From Nocardiaceae bacterium (GTDB taxonomy: Bacteria > Actinomycetota > Actinomycetes > Mycobacteriales > Mycobacteriaceae): a stretch of DNA of 64,000 bases. This document shows, in pieces, positions 55,431-64,000 of the stretch. A program made the translations under genes and the position numbers. A model generated the notes under the pieces. The model was not told where the DNA came from and searched no databases. It worked only from the letters and a program-made list of their open reading frames with translations. The stretch is from NCBI GenBank assembly GCA_021372355.1, contig JAJFUQ010000183.1, forward strand, positions 1 through 64,000. The letters run 5' to 3'. How positions within the stretch are numbered: position 1 is the first letter of the stretch; each line of letters begins with the position of its first letter.

Positions 55431-57706
55431 GAACCCGGATGCGACTCGAAGTTCACGGCGTCGTGCAGGGCGTCGGATTCCGCCCGTTCGTCTACACCAC
55501 CGCTGCCGAACTCGCGCTCTCCGGATTCGTCGGTAACGACAGCTCCGGCGTGTTCATCGAGGTCGAGGGCGAATCGGGCGCAGTGGCGGAATTCGCGAAT
55601 CGGGTCGAGCATCGCCCGCCGCCACTCGCGGTCGTCGAGTCGATGACCGCGGTCGAGATCCCGGTCGCCGGCGGAACCGGGTTCCGTATCGGCAGCACGA
55701 ACAAGACCGGCGGGCGGACGCTCGCCTCGCCGGACGTCGCCATGTGTGCCGATTGCGCCCGTGAACTGCGCGATCCCACGAACCGCCGATACCGCCACCC
55801 GTTCGTCAACTGCACGAACTGCGGCCCTCGGTTCACGATCATCCGCGAGCTCCCATACGACCGCGTGGCCACCACGATGGGCGTGTTCCCGATGTGCGAG
55901 AAATGCGCGCAGGAGTATGCGGATCCCGCGGATCGGCGCTTCCACGCGCAACCCGTGGCGTGCCCGGAGTGCGGCCCCGAACTCGAGTTCGTCGCGGCGG
56001 GAGAAATTCACCACCGTGAAAGCGCCCTCCGCCGTGCGCGGGACATGCTGGCCGCCGGTCGAATCGTCGCGGTGAAAGGCATCGGCGGCTACCACCTCGC
56101 CTGCGACGCCTTCGACGACACCGCGGTCCAGGTTCTGCGACAACGAAAGCGGCGCGGCACCAAGCCCTTTGCCGTCATGGTGCCCGATCTCGCGACCGCT
56201 GAGTCCTTGGTTCACCTCGACGAACGCGAGCGTTACCTGCTCGAGTGCCCGCAGCGGCCGATCCTGCTGGCGGCCAAGCGCGGCGAGATCCTCGCCCCGT
56301 CGGTCGCGCCCCACAACCGCAACCTTGGGCTCATGATCGCGTACACGCCGATGCATCAACTTCTGTTCGGATTGCCCGGCGATGCACCGGGTCCACAGGT
56401 TCTCGTGATGACCTCGGGCAACCTCGGCGGCGAGCCGATCTGCTACCGCAACGACGATGCCCTCGACCGCTTGCAGCACCTCGCCGACGGATTTCTGCAG
56501 CACAACCGCGCGATCCTCGTGCCGTGCGACGACTCGGTCATCCGGGTGGTCGACGGCGAAGACGTTCCGATCCGTCGCTCGCGCGGTTACGCGCCGATGC
56601 CGGTCGCGCTGCCGCAACCCGTCCCACCGATGCTCGCGGTCGGAGCCGATCTCAAGAACACGTGCGCGGTCGCCGACGGCCGGTATGCCTGGTTGAGCCA
56701 GCACATCGGCGACATGGACGACCTCGCCACGCTGCAGGCCTTCACCGACGCCGAGCAGCACCTCGAAGAACTCACGAGCGTCTCGCCGACGATGGTCGTC
56801 GCTGACGCGCACCCGCTGTACCGGTCGACGGGTTGGGCCAAACGCCATCAGGGCGATCGCCCGCTTGTCCTCGTCCAGCACCATCACGCGCACATCGCGG
56901 CGGTCATGGGAGAGCACGGTCTCGACGGGTCCGGCCAGGTGATCGGCTTCGCCTTCGATGGCACCGGCTACGGCCCGGACGGAGCGGTGTGGGGCGGCGA
57001 GGTGATGCTCGCCGATTACAAGGGGTTCCAACGACTTTGGCACCTACGCTACGTCCCGCTCGCCGGCGGCGACATCAGTGTGGAACGGCCGTACCGAATG
57101 GCGCTGTCGCACTTGTGGGCTGCGGGGGTCGAGTGGACGCCGGACATCCCGTCCGTCGCCGCCTGCTCACCGACCGAACAGCGAGTGTTGAAGCATCAGC
57201 TCGAGACCGGCCTCGGCTGCGCTTCGACGTCCAGCATGGGACGACTGTTTGACGCCGTGGCATCGCTCGCCGGTGTCCGCCATGTCGTCGACTACGAAGC
57301 CGAGGCCGCGATCGAGTTCGAAGGGCTGACGGCATCCGCTGAATTGACAGCATCTACTGAGGCCGAGCCGTATGCGTTCGAGCTCGCGCGAGACGAAATC
57401 GACGCTGCGCCCGTCATCCGCGCGGTCGTCGACGATGTCCGGAACGGCGTGCAGGCCACGCTGATCGGCGCGCGCTTCCACGCTGCGGTCTCGGCGCTCA
57501 TCGTCGAACTCGCCGAACGAATCCGGTCCGACACCGGAATCGAGGTCACCGCCCTGTCCGGCGGTGTCTTCCAGAACGCTGTGCTGCTGTCCGCGGCACG
57601 CCGGGCGCTGACCGACCACGGCTTCACCGTGTTCAGCCACCGCAAATTGCCACCCAATGATGGCGGGATCGCACTGGGGCAGATCCTCGCCGCCAACGCC
57701 ATGTGA
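55427..57706 (+). CDS. hypF: Carbamoyltransferase HypF
   Basis: A 759-residue HypF of normal length. Domain order: acylphosphatase (EVHGVVQGVGFRPFVYTTA), two zinc-finger motifs (CADCARELRDP...CTNCGP; CEKCAQEYADP...CPECGPEL), a YrdC-like domain (AAGRIVAVKGIGGYHLACDA) and a Kae1-like carbamoyltransferase domain (HHHAHIAAVMGEHG; LSGGVFQNAVLL). It makes the carbamoyl-AMP precursor of the CN ligands. TTG 55427 overlaps hypC; ATG 55439 in the same frame is an equally good start. Confidence 0.95.
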   Translation: MRTRMRLEVHGVVQGVGFRPFVYTTAAELALSGFVGNDSSGVFIEVEGESGAVAEFANRVEHRPPPLAVVESMTAVEIPVAGGTGFRIGSTNKTGGRTLASPDVAMCADCARELRDPTNRRYRHPFVNCTNCGPRFTIIRELPYDRVATTMGVFPMCEKCAQEYADPADRRFHAQPVACPECGPELEFVAAGEIHHRESALRRARDMLAAGRIVAVKGIGGYHLACDAFDDTAVQVLRQRKRRGTKPFAVMVPDLATAESLVHLDERERYLLECPQRPILLAAKRGEILAPSVAPHNRNLGLMIAYTPMHQLLFGLPGDAPGPQVLVMTSGNLGGEPICYRNDDALDRLQHLADGFLQHNRAILVPCDDSVIRVVDGEDVPIRRSRGYAPMPVALPQPVPPMLAVGADLKNTCAVADGRYAWLSQHIGDMDDLATLQAFTDAEQHLEELTSVSPTMVVADAHPLYRSTGWAKRHQGDRPLVLVQHHHAHIAAVMGEHGLDGSGQVIGFAFDGTGYGPDGAVWGGEVMLADYKGFQRLWHLRYVPLAGGDISVERPYRMALSHLWAAGVEWTPDIPSVAACSPTEQRVLKHQLETGLGCASTSSMGRLFDAVASLAGVRHVVDYEAEAAIEFEGLTASAELTASTEAEPYAFELARDEIDAAPVIRAVVDDVRNGVQATLIGARFHAAVSALIVELAERIRSDTGIEVTALSGGVFQNAVLLSAARRALTDHGFTVFSHRKLPPNDGGIALGQILAANAM

Positions 57707-57717
57707 GGGGAGTAGAT

Positions 57718-58026
57718 ATGTGCCTGGCCGTACCCGGACGCATCCTCAATCTCGAGGAACGCGACGGGACTCTGATGTCCGAAGTCGACTTCGGAGGTGT
57801 GCACAAGGACGTGTGTCTGCAATACATCCCCGACGCAGCGGTGGGGGATTACGTCGTCGTCCATGTCGGCTTTGCGATCCAGCGCCTCGATGAAGAGTCC
57901 GCCCTTCGCACGCTGAAAGAGTTCGAGCACCTCGGTGTGCTCAAGGAAGAGTTCAGCGACGGATTCTCATTCGCCGCCAAGCAAGCGGGTCTACCGGATC
58001 CCACCGTCTCGAAGGCGACGTCATGA
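57718..58026 (+). CDS. hypC: Hydrogenase assembly chaperone HypC (copy 2)
   Basis: A 102-residue HypC paralogue starting [17 protein letters not shown], with Cys2 intact and a C-terminal extension of about 20 residues absent from copy 1 ([18 protein letters not shown]). Preceded by GAGGGGAG. Two copies may divide the work: one shuttling the Fe unit with HypD, one chaperoning the large subunit. It overlaps hypD by 4 nt. Confidence 0.93.
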   Translation: MCLAVPGRILNLEERDGTLMSEVDFGGVHKDVCLQYIPDAAVGDYVVVHVGFAIQRLDEESALRTLKEFEHLGVLKEEFSDGFSFAAKQAGLPDPTVSKATS

Positions 58027-59135
58027 AGTACCTCGACGAATTCAGCGACCCCGACCTCGCGCGCATTCTCATCGACAAGATCCACGACACCACCGACCGT
58101 CGCTGGTCGATGATGGAAGTCTGTGGTAGACAAACACATTCGATCATCCGCCACGGCATCGACCAACTCCTTCCGGAGACGATCGAGATGATCCACGGGC
58201 CGGGCTGCCCGGTCTGTGTGACCCCGCTCGAGCTCATCGACAAGGCGCTTGCCATCGCCGCGCAACCTGGCGTCATCTTCTGCTCGTTCGGCGACATGCT
58301 CCGCGTCCCCGGCAGCAGCAAGGACCTCTTCCACATCAAGAGCGAAGGCGGCGACGTTCGCGTCGTCTACTCGCCACTCGACGCCCTCAATCTCGCTCGC
58401 CAGAACCCGGACAAGCAGGTCGTGTTCTTCGGAATCGGCTTCGAGACGACGGCTCCGGCCAACGCCATGACCGTCTACCAAGCCGAGCGCCTTGGCGTCG
58501 AGAACTTCTCGCTGCTGGTGTCGCACGTTCTGGTGCCGCCCGCGATCGCCGCGATCATGGACTCGCCACAGTGCCGCGTCCAGGCGTTCCTGCTCGCCGG
58601 CCACGTCTGCAGCGTCATGGGCACCGAGGAGTACCCGCCGCTCGTCGAGAAGTACAAGGTGCCGATGGTGGTCACCGGGTTCGAGCCGCTCGACATTCTC
58701 GAGGGCATCCGCCGGACGGTCGAGCAGCTCGAACAGGGGCGCGCCGAACTCGACAACGCGTACCCGCGGGCCGTCCGTGCCGAGGGAAACCTCCCCGCCA
58801 AGAAGATGCTCAACGACGTCTTCGAGGTCACGGACCGCAAGTGGCGGGGCATCGGAATGATCCCGAAGAGCGGCTGGAAGCTGTCCGAGAAGTACCGCAA
58901 GTTCGATGCCGAACACCGGTTCGCGGTGCAGGATCTGCACGCCAACGAATCGCCGATCTGCCGGTCCGGAGAGGTGCTGCAAGGACTCATCAAGCCCCAC
59001 GAGTGCGCCGCGTTCGGCAAGGAATGCACACCGCGTAACCCGTTGGGCGCCACGATGGTTTCGTCCGAAGGCGCATGCGCGGCCTACTACCTGTACCGGC
59101 GACTGACTGTCCTTCCCGAGGTGGCCCATGTCTGA
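58023..59135 (+). CDS. hypD: Fe(CN)2CO assembly protein HypD
   Basis: A 370-residue Fe-S scaffold for the active-site iron. Signatures: [18 protein letters not shown] near residue 33, [15 protein letters not shown] near 60, [17 protein letters not shown], and C-terminal cluster Cys residues in [14 protein letters not shown] and [16 protein letters not shown]. Normal length. Start overlaps hypC-2; end overlaps hypE by 8 nt. Confidence 0.96.
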   Translation: MKYLDEFSDPDLARILIDKIHDTTDRRWSMMEVCGRQTHSIIRHGIDQLLPETIEMIHGPGCPVCVTPLELIDKALAIAAQPGVIFCSFGDMLRVPGSSKDLFHIKSEGGDVRVVYSPLDALNLARQNPDKQVVFFGIGFETTAPANAMTVYQAERLGVENFSLLVSHVLVPPAIAAIMDSPQCRVQAFLLAGHVCSVMGTEEYPPLVEKYKVPMVVTGFEPLDILEGIRRTVEQLEQGRAELDNAYPRAVRAEGNLPAKKMLNDVFEVTDRKWRGIGMIPKSGWKLSEKYRKFDAEHRFAVQDLHANESPICRSGEVLQGLIKPHECAAFGKECTPRNPLGATMVSSEGACAAYYLYRRLTVLPEVAHV

Positions 59136-60201
59136 GGAAACTCTGCCCGTGACGATCGATGTCGACGGCTGGGTGTGCCCGCTTCCGCTGCGCGATTCAC
59201 CGAACATCGTCATGGGCCACGGCGGCGGCGGTGCGATGTCCGGCGAGCTCATCGAGCATCTGTTTCTGCCCGCATTCGGGGCCGCGGCGGACGCGCAGAT
59301 GGGTGACTCGGCCGTCGTCGAAGTGAACGGCACTCGGCTCGCCTTCTCGACCGACTCGTTCGTCGTGAAACCGCTCGAATTCCCGGGCGGCAACATCGGC
59401 GATCTCGCGGTCAACGGAACCGTCAACGACCTCGCGATGGCCGGCGCGACACCGTTGGTTCTCTCGACGGCGTTCATCCTCGAAGAGGGGACACCGCTCA
59501 CCGAGATCCAGCGCGTCGCGCACGCCCTCGGTACGGCGGCGATGGCGGCGGGCGTCAAGCTCGTCACGGGCGACACCAAGGTCGTCGATGCCGGTCACGG
59601 CGACGGGATCTTCGTCAACACGACGGGCATTGGCGTCGTCCCGGCGAACGTCGACGTGCGCCCCCAGCGCGCGACTCCCGGCGACGTCGTGATCGTCAGC
59701 GGCGATATCGGCGTGCACGGGATCGCCATCATGAGCTGCCGCGAAGGGCTCGAATTCGGAACCACGATCACCAGCGACACCGCACCGTTGAACGGGCTGG
59801 TCGCGGCGATGATCGCCACCGGTGCCGACATTCACACGATGCGGGATCCCACACGTGGTGGACTGTCGGCCACGCTCAACGAGATCGCGCGGACCGCCGG
59901 TGTCGGCATCTCACTCGACGAACGCAAACTGCCGGTTCCACCGGAAGTACGCGACGCGTGTGGGCTGCTCGGGCTGGACCCGATGTACGTCGCGAATGAA
60001 GGAAAGCTCGTGGCGTTCGTGCGGCCGGAAGAGGCCGACAAGGTGCTCGAAGCGATGCGCGCGCACCCGCGGGGATCGCGCGCTGTCGCGATCGGGGAGT
60101 GCGTCAGCGACCACCCCGGGATCGTGGTGGCCAAGACGGCGCTCGGCGGCACGCGGGTCGTCGACCTTCCCGCCGGGGAGCAGCTTCCGCGAATCTGTTG
60201 A
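59128..60201 (+). CDS. hypE: Carbamoyl dehydratase HypE
   Basis: A 357-residue AIR-synthase-fold protein ending in the essential PRIC, whose C-terminal Cys is carbamoylated by HypF and dehydrated to thiocyanate. The glycine loop [18 protein letters not shown] and the ATP-binding region [15 protein letters not shown] are intact. Starts 8 nt inside hypD. Confidence 0.96.
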   Translation: MSEETLPVTIDVDGWVCPLPLRDSPNIVMGHGGGGAMSGELIEHLFLPAFGAAADAQMGDSAVVEVNGTRLAFSTDSFVVKPLEFPGGNIGDLAVNGTVNDLAMAGATPLVLSTAFILEEGTPLTEIQRVAHALGTAAMAAGVKLVTGDTKVVDAGHGDGIFVNTTGIGVVPANVDVRPQRATPGDVVIVSGDIGVHGIAIMSCREGLEFGTTITSDTAPLNGLVAAMIATGADIHTMRDPTRGGLSATLNEIARTAGVGISLDERKLPVPPEVRDACGLLGLDPMYVANEGKLVAFVRPEEADKVLEAMRAHPRGSRAVAIGECVSDHPGIVVAKTALGGTRVVDLPAGEQLPRIC

Positions 60202-60210
60202 GAATGTGCC

Positions 60211-60930
60211 ATGACTGCGACCGTCGACTCCGATGCCGGGCCCGTGCTGTTCGCGCGCTACGCGTTTCCGCCGCACGAGCTGGGTTACTGCGGCCCGACC
60301 GACGTCGACACCGAATTGGAGTTGGGGCAGCGCGCTCGTGAGTTTGACGGCGCCTGGCCCTATCTCGCGGCGTTGGCCAAGGCCGGCGGGTTCGAGAACC
60401 CGATGGACGCCCGGATCGTGGAGGCGTACTGGATCGGCGGAGAGTTACTCGACCGCGTCGATCCCGACGCCTTGCTGGATCACCTTCGAGAAGCGTTCGC
60501 CCACCAGAATCCGGGTGCGCTTGGGGACGTCGAATCCGCGGTGGCGCACCACAGCTTCCATGTGTTCGCCGTGTATCCCTGGGTCCGGCTGCTGTCCGCG
60601 GACCCGGTGACGCCACTCGCGATCCTGCAGAAGTGCCGGATTCGATGGGGCACCGTCGTCGCGGTCGATGAGGACCACGCGACCGTCGAGACCCGGCCGC
60701 TGGAATTCGATGGGACCAAACTGGCCCTCGGTGAACCGTCGCCCGAGCGGATCCGCTGGCGGAGCCCCACCCATTCACTCATCGGCCCACCCCGGGTCGG
60801 CCTCAGCGTCAGCGCGCATTGGGGCTGGATCTGTGACAGGTTGGACACTGCTGAGGTTTCCGCTCTGGCGGCTGCCACGGAGCGTTCGCTCGCGCTGGTC
60901 AACGCCGTTCTGATACAGAGAAGGTCGTGA
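60211..60930 (+). CDS. DUF6390-type protein of the hydrogenase cluster
   Basis: A 239-residue soluble protein starting after a short spacer from hypE. Distinct motifs are FARYAFPPHELGYCGPTDV near residue 15, HHSFHVFAVYPWVRLL near 111 and a C-terminal HWGWICDRL. Rich in Trp, His and Pro. I recall similar genes beside group 1h hydrogenase hyp genes (DUF6390; name from memory). Function unknown. Stop overlaps the NiCoT start by 4 nt. Confidence 0.72.
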   Translation: MTATVDSDAGPVLFARYAFPPHELGYCGPTDVDTELELGQRAREFDGAWPYLAALAKAGGFENPMDARIVEAYWIGGELLDRVDPDALLDHLREAFAHQNPGALGDVESAVAHHSFHVFAVYPWVRLLSADPVTPLAILQKCRIRWGTVVAVDEDHATVETRPLEFDGTKLALGEPSPERIRWRSPTHSLIGPPRVGLSVSAHWGWICDRLDTAEVSALAAATERSLALVNAVLIQRRS

Positions 60931-61952
60931 GAATGCACGCGGTGTCCAACCACGCCCGGCTGATTCTCGATTCGACGTATCGAGAGTCGCGGCCGGAGCG
61001 CACGCGTCGAGCGGTGACGCTCGGCGTCGTCGGATTGCTGCACGTGATCGGGCTGTGCTTGCTCGCCGTCGGGGCGCTCGACGGTTCGGCCGGCGCGATC
61101 GCCACCGGCGCCGCCGTCACCGCCTACCTCGCTGGCCTACGGCACGCCGCCGACTGCGACCACATCGCCGGAATCGACAATGCGACAAGAAAATTCGTCG
61201 GCGAAGGAAGACGGCCGACGAGTGTGGGCCTGGCCTTCAGCCTGGGGCACTCGACGGTGGTGTTCCTGCTGGCGCTCGCGATTGTCGCGGGTTCGCAGCT
61301 CGCGCGCGGCGTGGTCGCGGACGGAGCCCCGACGACGTTCGCCACCGTCGGCGGGATCGTCGCGGGCAGCTTCCTGATCTTGATCGGCGCGTTCAATTCC
61401 GTGAGCCTGTTCGGCGGTTCGCGACAGCAGGACATGCTTCCACGGACGTTCTCTGGGCGCCTGATGATGAAACCTCTCGCCCGGGTCCGTCAGCCGTGGC
61501 ACATTTTCGTCCTCGGTTTCCTGTTCGGATTGGGCTTCGACACCGCGACTCTCATCGGTTTCCTCGTCCTCACCGCGGCGACGGCGACGTCGGGAATCGG
61601 CATCGCCGGCGTTCTCGCGCTCCCGGTCGCGTTCGCCGCCGGTATGACTCTGGCCGACACTGCCAACGGCCTGGTGATGCTGCGCCTCTACGCGAATGCC
61701 ATGTCCACGACCGGGCGGCCGCGGTTCCTCGTTTTCATCACCGCCATGTCCGTCGTGTCGGCACTGGTCATCGGTGTGATCGTCCTGGTCGGCACACTCC
61801 ATTCGGCGCTGGACCTGTCTGACCCGGTCACCGCAGCCATCGCGTCCGTCAACCTCGAATACGCCGGCTTCGTGCTGTTCGGAATGTTCGCGGCGATCTG
61901 GGCAACCGTGCTCATCCGAGGTCAATTCCGTCCGCTGAGCGAGCGCAGTTGA
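60927..61952 (+). CDS. NiCoT-family nickel/cobalt permease (HoxN/NixA type)
   Basis: A 341-residue eight-helix transporter. The family signature in helix 2 reads LRHAADCDHIAGIDNATRK (canonical RHAxDADHI; Cys in place of Ala). Others are FSLGHSTVVFLLA and LGFDTATLIGFLVL. It imports Ni2+ with high affinity. Its place at the end of the hyp operon argues for nickel supply to the hydrogenase. GTG 60927 overlaps the upstream stop; ATG 60933 is an alternative. Confidence 0.92.
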   Translation: MRMHAVSNHARLILDSTYRESRPERTRRAVTLGVVGLLHVIGLCLLAVGALDGSAGAIATGAAVTAYLAGLRHAADCDHIAGIDNATRKFVGEGRRPTSVGLAFSLGHSTVVFLLALAIVAGSQLARGVVADGAPTTFATVGGIVAGSFLILIGAFNSVSLFGGSRQQDMLPRTFSGRLMMKPLARVRQPWHIFVLGFLFGLGFDTATLIGFLVLTAATATSGIGIAGVLALPVAFAAGMTLADTANGLVMLRLYANAMSTTGRPRFLVFITAMSVVSALVIGVIVLVGTLHSALDLSDPVTAAIASVNLEYAGFVLFGMFAAIWATVLIRGQFRPLSERS

Positions 61953-63397
61953 CCACTACTTTCGACGTCGTCATCGTCGGCGCGGGATTGTCGGGTATCA
62001 ACGCTGCCTATCGGTTGCAGGAGCGGTGTCCGGACAAGACGTACGCGATCCTCGAGGCCCGCGACTCGATGGGCGGCACCTGGGACCTCTTCCGCTATCC
62101 CGGTGTCCGTTCCGATTCCGACATCTTCACGTTCGGCTTCGGCTTCAAGCCCTGGACGGGCGACAAAACCTTGGCCGATGGTGCGGAAATCCTCCACTAT
62201 CTCCGCGAGGCTGCGCACGAAAATGGCATCGACCAGCACATTAGGTATCGCACGAAGGTCGTGCGCGCCGACTGGTCGAGCCGGCACCAGAAGTGGCATC
62301 TGACTCTCGAGGTCGACGGCGAGACCTCATTCGTGGACGCCCGGTTCCTGTATCTGTGCTGTGGCTACTACCGCTACGACGCCGGGTACACCCCGGATTT
62401 CGCCGACCTCGGATCGTTTGCCGGAACCTTGGTTCATCCGCAGTTCTGGCCGGACGACCTCGACTACGCGGACAAGAACGTCGTCATCATCGGGAGTGGT
62501 GCGACGGCCGTGACGATGCTGCCCGCGATGGCCCGCACAGCACGACACGTGACCATGCTCCAGCGGTCCGCAACCTGGATCACACCGGTCCCGTCGCGGG
62601 ACAAGACCGCTGATCGGCTGCAGTCGATACTGCCCGCTAAACTCGCGCATTCGATCCTGCGCCTGCGGTACGCGACTCTGCGGACGGTGTTCTATTCCTA
62701 TTGCCGTCGGAACCCGGAAGGCGCGCGCAAGCTACTCCTCGGACTCGCGACGAAGATGCTCGAAGGTCACGAGGAACTCGTCGCCGAGCACTTCACGCCG
62801 ACGTACAACCCCTGGGAACAGCGGCTGTGCGCCGCCCCGGGTGCCGACTTCTTCAAGGCGATCCGCAGTGGAGACGCGAGCGTCGTGAGCGATCGGATCG
62901 ACCACTTCGAATCCGACGGAATCCGTCTCGTCAGCGGTGCGAAACTCGATGCGGACGTCGTCGTCACCGCGACCGGCCTCCAGCTGCTGCCGGCCGGCGG
63001 GATCGATGTCTCGGTCGATGGTCGAAAGGTCGAGTTGAACCAGACCTTCCTGTGGCGCGGCACGATGGTCAGCGGTGTACCGAACCTGGCGATCTGCATC
63101 GGATACACGAACTCGTCATGGACGCTGCGCTCGGACATCGCCGCCAAACTCGTGTGTCGACTGCTTCGCCACATGGACCGCAAGCATCTGACGTCTGTTT
63201 CCGCAGCGGCGCCCGACGGCATGCCGCGCAGCCCTTTGTTCAACCTCAAATCGGGATACTTCCAACGCGCGGGCGACCAGTTTCCGGCCCAAGGTCCCAT
63301 TGGCTCGTGGCGGATGCACCAGAACTACTTCCTTGACCGGTTGGCAACGCGCCGTGGCGGATTCAATCGTGAACTGCAGGGGCAGGACGCCAGCTAG
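61949..63397 (+). CDS. Flavin-containing (Baeyer-Villiger-type) monooxygenase, EthA-like
   Basis: A 482-residue FAD/NADPH monooxygenase. FAD site DVVIVGAGLSGINAAYRLQE at the start, ARDSMGGTWDLFRYPGVRSD typical of EthA-like BVMOs, and NADPH site VVIIGSGATAVTMLPAMA near residue 180. Reactions range from ketone oxygenation to sulfoxidation; EthA activates ethionamide. TTG 61949 overlaps the NiCoT stop, yet no functional link to hydrogenase is obvious. Convergent overlap of 4 nt with the anti-sigma-like gene. Confidence 0.88.
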   Translation: MTTTFDVVIVGAGLSGINAAYRLQERCPDKTYAILEARDSMGGTWDLFRYPGVRSDSDIFTFGFGFKPWTGDKTLADGAEILHYLREAAHENGIDQHIRYRTKVVRADWSSRHQKWHLTLEVDGETSFVDARFLYLCCGYYRYDAGYTPDFADLGSFAGTLVHPQFWPDDLDYADKNVVIIGSGATAVTMLPAMARTARHVTMLQRSATWITPVPSRDKTADRLQSILPAKLAHSILRLRYATLRTVFYSYCRRNPEGARKLLLGLATKMLEGHEELVAEHFTPTYNPWEQRLCAAPGADFFKAIRSGDASVVSDRIDHFESDGIRLVSGAKLDADVVVTATGLQLLPAGGIDVSVDGRKVELNQTFLWRGTMVSGVPNLAICIGYTNSSWTLRSDIAAKLVCRLLRHMDRKHLTSVSAAAPDGMPRSPLFNLKSGYFQRAGDQFPAQGPIGSWRMHQNYFLDRLATRRGGFNRELQGQDAS

Positions 63398-63789
63398 AAC
63401 GTGCGGCTCATGTGAATCGTCGTACCGGATTCGGATCTCTCGATGTCGACCGTCGTCATCACCGCGATCATGAGCGGGATCCCGCGTCCGCGCATCGCAT
63501 TCCGTTGGGATTCCCGCCAAATGCCATTGTCGGAGACCGTCACCAGGAACTCGTGTGGGCGGACGAACGCGACGACGCTGAACTCGACCGGTGTCCCCGG
63601 CGAGCGCGGTATCGCGTGCTCCACGGAGTTCGCGACGGCTTCGTCAACCGCGAGAACGACATCGGTTTGAACCAACACCGGGACGTGCTCCTCTGACAGC
63701 CACGTGCGCAACGCCAAGCGGACGTCCTGCAGGACTGCAGGCGTTCCGGGCATCGTCAGTGCAAATCCTTGGACGAGATCATCAGGCAT
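63394..63789 (-). CDS. RsbW-like HATPase anti-sigma/serine kinase
   Basis: A 131-residue protein with a GHKL ATPase fold of the RsbW/SpoIIAB group. N-box-like VVLAVDEAVANSVEHAI with conserved Glu and Asn, G1 VSDNGIW, and G2 GRGIPLMIAVM. These bind sigma factors or phosphorylate anti-sigma antagonists in partner switching. It lies 31 nt downstream of the phosphatase gene in the same direction, a common pairing. Confidence 0.88.
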   Translation of the reverse strand: MPDDLVQGFALTMPGTPAVLQDVRLALRTWLSEEHVPVLVQTDVVLAVDEAVANSVEHAIPRSPGTPVEFSVVAFVRPHEFLVTVSDNGIWRESQRNAMRGRGIPLMIAVMTTVDIERSESGTTIHMSRTF

Positions 63790-63820
63790 CGTGATCGCTG
63801 ATTACCCGCGCAGGTCCGCA

Positions 63821-64000
63821 TTAACTCACTTGTCGATCATCGAACGGCACACAGCGCGCGATGAGCAGTGCGACGTCGTCGCGTGGTGCTTGTGGCCCGA
63901 CGAGCCGGGACATGACCCGGGCACAGACCACCTCGGGTTCACCGTTTGTCATCGCCGTGAGGAGCCTCTTCAAACCGATGTCCATACTCTCGCCACGCCG
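63821..64000 (-). CDS. PP2C/SpoIIE-type phosphatase, C-terminal end (cut by window edge)
   Basis: Only 59 C-terminal residues lie in the window. The last part PQAPRDDVALLIARCVP is the conserved metal-binding D-D-V-A-L-L ending of SpoIIE/RsbU phosphatases. Such enzymes dephosphorylate anti-sigma antagonists, matching the adjoining RsbW-like kinase. The N-terminal sensor portion, if any, is outside. Confidence 0.8.
   Translation of the reverse strand, partial: RRGESMDIGLKRLLTAMTNGEPEVVCARVMSRLVGPQAPRDDVALLIARCVPFDDRQVS

Overview
The window is a contiguous, gene-dense, high-G+C chromosome segment from an actinobacterium of the Mycobacteriales, most like Rhodococcus, Gordonia or Nocardia. The pointers are a PknK-like kinase, Acg-type and DosR-regulon-type genes, several two-domain universal stress proteins, a DevS-type haem kinase, F420-type and mycobacterial-type methyltransferase families, WS/DGAT and PHA synthase genes, and start codons that often overlap the preceding stop. 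No tRNA, rRNA, CRISPR array, insertion sequence or prophage was seen. Both ends cut through genes: a Ser/Thr kinase at the left and a PP2C-type phosphatase at the right.

Positions 1-17100 look like a dormancy/redox-stress island. Six hand-found sites resembling the 20-bp DosR (DevR) operator sit in front of a Pit phosphate transporter/PhoU-like pair, the divergent Acg-like and Rv2004c-like genes, two stress-protein genes, a conserved hypothetical, a hydrolase/acyltransferase/M50-CBS protease operon, and a third stress protein. Another two lie between hmp and an SRPBCC gene at 34.9 kb. A DevS-like sensor kinase is present, but no response regulator gene is in the window.

Positions 17085-23501 hold PHA synthase (phaC) with a MaoC hydratase, a divergent PucR-type regulator, small membrane proteins, a beta-lactamase-fold hydrolase, and mntP behind a clear yybP-ykoY (manganese) riboswitch. 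Positions 23515-31216 are a tightly overlapping minus-strand operon with a processive GT2 synthase, a BcsB-like periplasmic/membrane partner, two large membrane proteins and a secreted GH5-like glycosidase: a probable exopolysaccharide (cellulose-like) locus.

Two genes 10 kb apart, a HelD/HelR-type helicase (31327) and a rifampicin-monooxygenase-like flavoprotein (41448), share a gapless 59-bp promoter module. It contains the rifamycin-associated element (RAE) palindrome, so together they look like a two-gene rifamycin-resistance regulon. Between them lie flavohaemoglobin, an LLM oxidoreductase operon, an MFS exporter and a methyltransferase.

From 46709 to about 61952 there is a complete high-affinity (group 1h-type, 'actinobacterial') [NiFe]-hydrogenase cluster: thioredoxin, hypA, hypB, small and large subunits, a NifU-Rieske-like fusion protein whose C-terminal metal site is four cysteines, four proteins of unknown function including a 39-residue membrane peptide, an endopeptidase, hypC, hypF, a second hypC, hypD, hypE, another protein of unknown function, and a NiCoT nickel permease. 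This gives a self-contained set for nickel import, active-site assembly and atmospheric-H2 oxidation. A flavin monooxygenase and a convergent RsbW-like/PP2C phosphatase pair close the window.
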